In this document: positions 5,141 to 6,855 of the stretch, in pieces
Position numbering within the stretch: the stretch's first letter is position 1
How the letters are laid out: the number at the start of each line of letters is the position of its first letter
Source: Microcaldota archaeon
GTDB lineage: Archaea; Micrarchaeota; Micrarchaeia; Norongarragalinales; Norongarragalinaceae
Assembly: GCA_016214445.1 (NCBI GenBank)
Contig: JACROM010000136.1
Coordinates: 1-6,855, forward strand
Direction: 5' to 3'
Length of the DNA stretch: 6,855 bases
Notes under the pieces: model-generated
What the model was told of the DNA's origin: nothing
What the model saw: only the letters and a program-made list of their open reading frames with translations
Databases searched by the model: none
Position numbers and translations under genes: made by a program

Positions 5141-6676
5141 ATGAAACGAGCAAACCTCGCCTCACCAAGAAGAAAAGCCTTCATCTCCGCGGTCGCCCCG
5201 GGGGACTCCGCCCCCCTGGCGCGCCCTGCGCCTCACCCCCCGCGCAGAACCGCACTAAAGACAATGCCGCCAATGGCACCAAGAAGAAAAGCCTTCATAT
5301 CTGCGCCACTCATCGGAACAATCATCTTCGTTTCAGCTGTTCTCTTCACCCTCAACCTCAACCGGGTGGAGGCAGCGGACACAAGCCGGGTAGTCAATGA
5401 CGCCTACCAAAACAGGATGGTTTCACTTGTTGAAATCTACCGGACCGACATCAACTCGGTTTTCCGGGAAACCCTTCGCCGCAACATCGAGGAGTTCATC
5501 CTGCGGCCGGGCTGGGAAACATTCAAGCTGAAAAACTATGATGGCAGCAAATACTTAGACTACACTAAAATACGGCAGGAAAGGTGCGAAGGCATCCGGG
5601 AAGTCAGCAGGGACATAATCTGCTCCATCAGCGTAGAGACGAAGGCGAGCGCGGAACTCAAGGACAGCTTCGGCTACGGCATACCGGCGTGGGTGGACGC
5701 AGTCAGCCAGCCGTTTCCATTTGAAGGCATACAGTTCAAGCTCGCCAACCTCGAACAGACGCGGCTTCTCAACCCGGACAAGACCAGCTCCGCAGCCATA
5801 CAAGCTTACTGGGAGGCGTGCAGGGACCTCGTCCAGAAAAACATGTTCGACTGCAACACCTTCGCGCAAAAGAGAGGCGCTTCTTACATGAGGTGCGTGG
5901 ACGAGAAAGGCAAACCAGTGCCTGGCTGCGAGCAAGGCACTTTCTTCATGCGCCTGGAGCCTGCCAGCGACGCCGAAGTCTACGCTGCTTTGCCGAGGAT
6001 ACAGGGCGATGACGGCTTCGGCAACACCATACGCTCCGGAGCCATAGCAGAGGAAACCATCTATCTTCCGGTCAACGTCCGGGTCTTCAAGTACGACGAC
6101 TACGCGCTCGAGTTCTACAAGGGGCTCGCGTACGGAAACCAAGAGAAAACAGTGGAAAAGAACAGCCTCGGCTTTGCGGACGGAATCTGCATTACTTCGG
6201 CAAACGCGCCTACGGGCAAGGACGACCCCTGCGTTACTGAAGAGGGAATAATCGGGCGTACGCGCGGCACCGTAAGCGTAAACAATGCAAACCAAGAGCT
6301 GTTCAAGAAAAGCGTCGCGGCAAAAATAATCCAAGGCCCGATAAAGTCGGCGCAAACAAACACAATGTCACAGAGCGCATACTTGAAGGACAGAAACACG
6401 CTAAAGTTCAACCTCGCGCTCACTGAAATGGACTCCTGCACCGGAAACACATGCAAAGACATTTTTACGGTAAGCCAAGACGACATCGTGAAAACGGACG
6501 AACTCAAACCGGAAATAAAGGGAATCTATTATATTTACTATGGAGAAGTGGCACCGAAACTCTTCATCAAGGACTCCCACCCGGCGTACAGGGTGCGAGG
6601 AAAGGATGCAAACGAGATAACTTACACCATGAGCATAAGCGCCCAACCCGACCTCAAACAGCGGCCGGCCAGCTGA
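5141..6676 (+). CDS. membrane-anchored, cysteine-rich surface protein of unknown family (511 aa)
   Basis: I do not recognise the family. The N-terminus is basic, followed by one hydrophobic segment (about 56-73, PLIGTIIFVSAVLFTLNL) and then about 435 polar residues with no further membrane span. Ten cysteines lie in the polar part, many in close pairs (Cys149/Cys161, EACRD and FDCN, RCV and PGCE, GIC and PCV, SCTGNTC). An even number in a presumed extracytoplasmic domain suggests disulfides. RRKA at 48-51 followed by FISA and the hydrophobic run resembles an archaeal class III (prepilin-like) signal, so cleavage after Ala51 is possible. There is no C-terminal helix or sorting signal, so it is not an obvious substrate of the archaeosortase. 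The segment PRRKAFISA occurs twice (9-17, 47-55) around a proline- and alanine-rich, GC-rich insert. The first ATG is chosen from the TATA-like box; Met42 or Met45 would give a conventional signal-anchor without the first copy. The gene has its own promoter and a T-rich terminator downstream. Confidence 0.8.
   Translation: MKRANLASPRRKAFISAVAPGDSAPLARPAPHPPRRTALKTMPPMAPRRKAFISAPLIGTIIFVSAVLFTLNLNRVEAADTSRVVNDAYQNRMVSLVEIYRTDINSVFRETLRRNIEEFILRPGWETFKLKNYDGSKYLDYTKIRQERCEGIREVSRDIICSISVETKASAELKDSFGYGIPAWVDAVSQPFPFEGIQFKLANLEQTRLLNPDKTSSAAIQAYWEACRDLVQKNMFDCNTFAQKRGASYMRCVDEKGKPVPGCEQGTFFMRLEPASDAEVYAALPRIQGDDGFGNTIRSGAIAEETIYLPVNVRVFKYDDYALEFYKGLAYGNQEKTVEKNSLGFADGICITSANAPTGKDDPCVTEEGIIGRTRGTVSVNNANQELFKKSVAAKIIQGPIKSAQTNTMSQSAYLKDRNTLKFNLALTEMDSCTGNTCKDIFTVSQDDIVKTDELKPEIKGIYYIYYGEVAPKLFIKDSHPAYRVRGKDANEITYTMSISAQPDLKQRPAS
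5163..5305 (+). repeat. in-frame 29-bp direct repeat flanking a GC-rich insert
   Basis: Bases 5163-5191 and 5277-5305 match at 27 of 29 positions, the first 22 identical. Both differences are at third codon positions and leave PRRKAFISA unchanged. The period is 114 bases, exactly 38 codons. Between them, 5187-5245 has 52 G or C out of 59, far above its surroundings, and holds CCCCGGGG (5196-5203), GGGGG/CCCCC arms around a 6-base loop (5200-5215) and GGCGCGCC (5218-5225). This looks like insertion of a GC-rich palindromic element with duplication of the site, or a tandem duplication whose middle has diverged. Confidence 0.7.
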
Positions 6677-6735
6677 ACCCAACAAAAGCTACCGGAAAGC
6701 ACGGGCAAACAGCCAGAGGGTTACCAATGAGTGAG

Positions 6736-6745
6736 TTTTGCTTTT
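6736..6745 (+). terminator. T-rich terminator after the cysteine-rich protein gene
   Basis: TTTTGCTTTT lies 59 bases after the TGA stop and is followed by AAAAC, which can pair with the preceding GTTTT to form a weak 5-bp stem. Interrupted T-runs of this type suit archaeal intrinsic termination. The overlapping TTTTAAAA could alternatively be a TATA box, but no start codon for a plus-strand gene follows at the right distance. Confidence 0.4.
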
Positions 6746-6779
6746 AAAACCCGCACTCCAAAACCGCTTGCAGCCCAAC

Positions 6780-6793
6780 CGAAAAATTTTTCG
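6780..6793. repeat. 14-bp perfect palindrome
   Basis: CGAAAAATTTTTCG is a perfect palindrome in the non-coding tail. Its T5 could add to termination on the plus strand, or in either direction if a convergent gene lies beyond the window. As DNA it is a rigid A-tract followed by a T-tract that could also be a protein site. Confidence 0.45.
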
Positions 6794-6811
6794 TCTCCAA
6801 CTGTGTAGACA

Positions 6812-6850
6812 GGTTGGTCTTCATCCGTTCGAACGAAAAAAAGACCAACC
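6812..6850. repeat. 10-bp perfect inverted repeat with internal palindrome at the right edge
   Basis: GGTTGGTCTT (6812-6821) and AAGACCAACC (6841-6850) are exact reverse complements around 19 bases, which themselves hold the palindrome CGTTCGAACG (6826-6835). A further CCAACC at 6775-6780 could compete for GGTTGG. The internal GTTCGAAC resembles a tRNA T-loop, but the flanking bases cannot form a T-arm, so a tRNA is rejected. It could be part of a bidirectional terminator, a small RNA or the edge of a repeat element that continues outside the window. Confidence 0.5.
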
Positions 6851-6855
6851 CACCC

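Noticed and set aside
5555..6355. 266-codon minus-strand open frame opposite the cysteine-rich gene
   Set aside because: Its openness follows from codon bias of the plus-strand gene, which has a promoter, a membrane segment and a conserved-looking cysteine pattern; the antisense product is low in recognisable features.
6822..6840. T-loop-like GTTCGAAC suggesting a tRNA end
   Set aside because: The bases on either side cannot form the five-pair T stem, and no acceptor, D or anticodon arm can be built around it.
6744..6855. Minus-strand open frame running off the right edge, ending at a TAA near 6744
   Set aside because: It runs through both arms of the inverted repeat and the palindrome, which suggests non-coding DNA; about 36 codons without a recognisable motif are too few to support a gene.

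Overview
The window looks archaeal. The long minus-strand gene is a leucyl-tRNA synthetase of the archaeal/eukaryotic type. A four-helix archaeosortase-like membrane protein is present, and three plus-strand genes each have an A/T-rich TATA-like element centred 26-28 bases before the start codon, which would give transcripts that begin at or next to the AUG (leaderless), a common archaeal arrangement. No sequence here fixes the lineage. A DPANN-type or euryarchaeal genome is possible, but that is inference.

Layout, left to right. Bases 2-115 hold the tail of an unidentified plus-strand gene, followed by a small, very basic, A-rich ORF (139-321). This converges on the LeuRS gene, which fills 372-3128 on the minus strand. 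A 123-base divergent region (3129-3251) carries the LeuRS leader, with several overlapping hairpins, and the promoter of a plus-strand exosortase/archaeosortase-family gene (3252-3746). Then come a solitary P-loop ATPase with a C-terminal winged helix (3810-4994), a 146-base A-rich gap, and a gene for a membrane-anchored, cysteine-rich protein presumed to face outside the cell (5141-6676). The last 179 bases hold a probable T-rich terminator, a 14-bp palindrome and a 10-bp inverted repeat, with no supported gene.

How the parts relate. LeuRS is housekeeping. The archaeosortase and the cysteine-rich protein both belong to the cell surface, but the latter lacks a C-terminal sorting helix and is unlikely to be the archaeosortase substrate. 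The ATPase stands apart. A perfect 10-bp inverted repeat lies between its TATA-like box and start codon, and the same half-site returns twice, as direct copies 10 bp apart, at its stop codon. The outer parts of these sites form 20-bp imperfect inverted repeats (17/20) that bracket the coding sequence, suggesting self-regulation, a DNA-bridging ATPase or a compact cassette.

The other striking signal is in the cysteine-rich gene. A 29-bp segment coding PRRKAFISA is repeated in frame 114 bases later, around a very GC-rich stretch (52 of 59 bases G or C at 5187-5245), as if a GC-rich palindromic element had been inserted near the protein's N-terminus.
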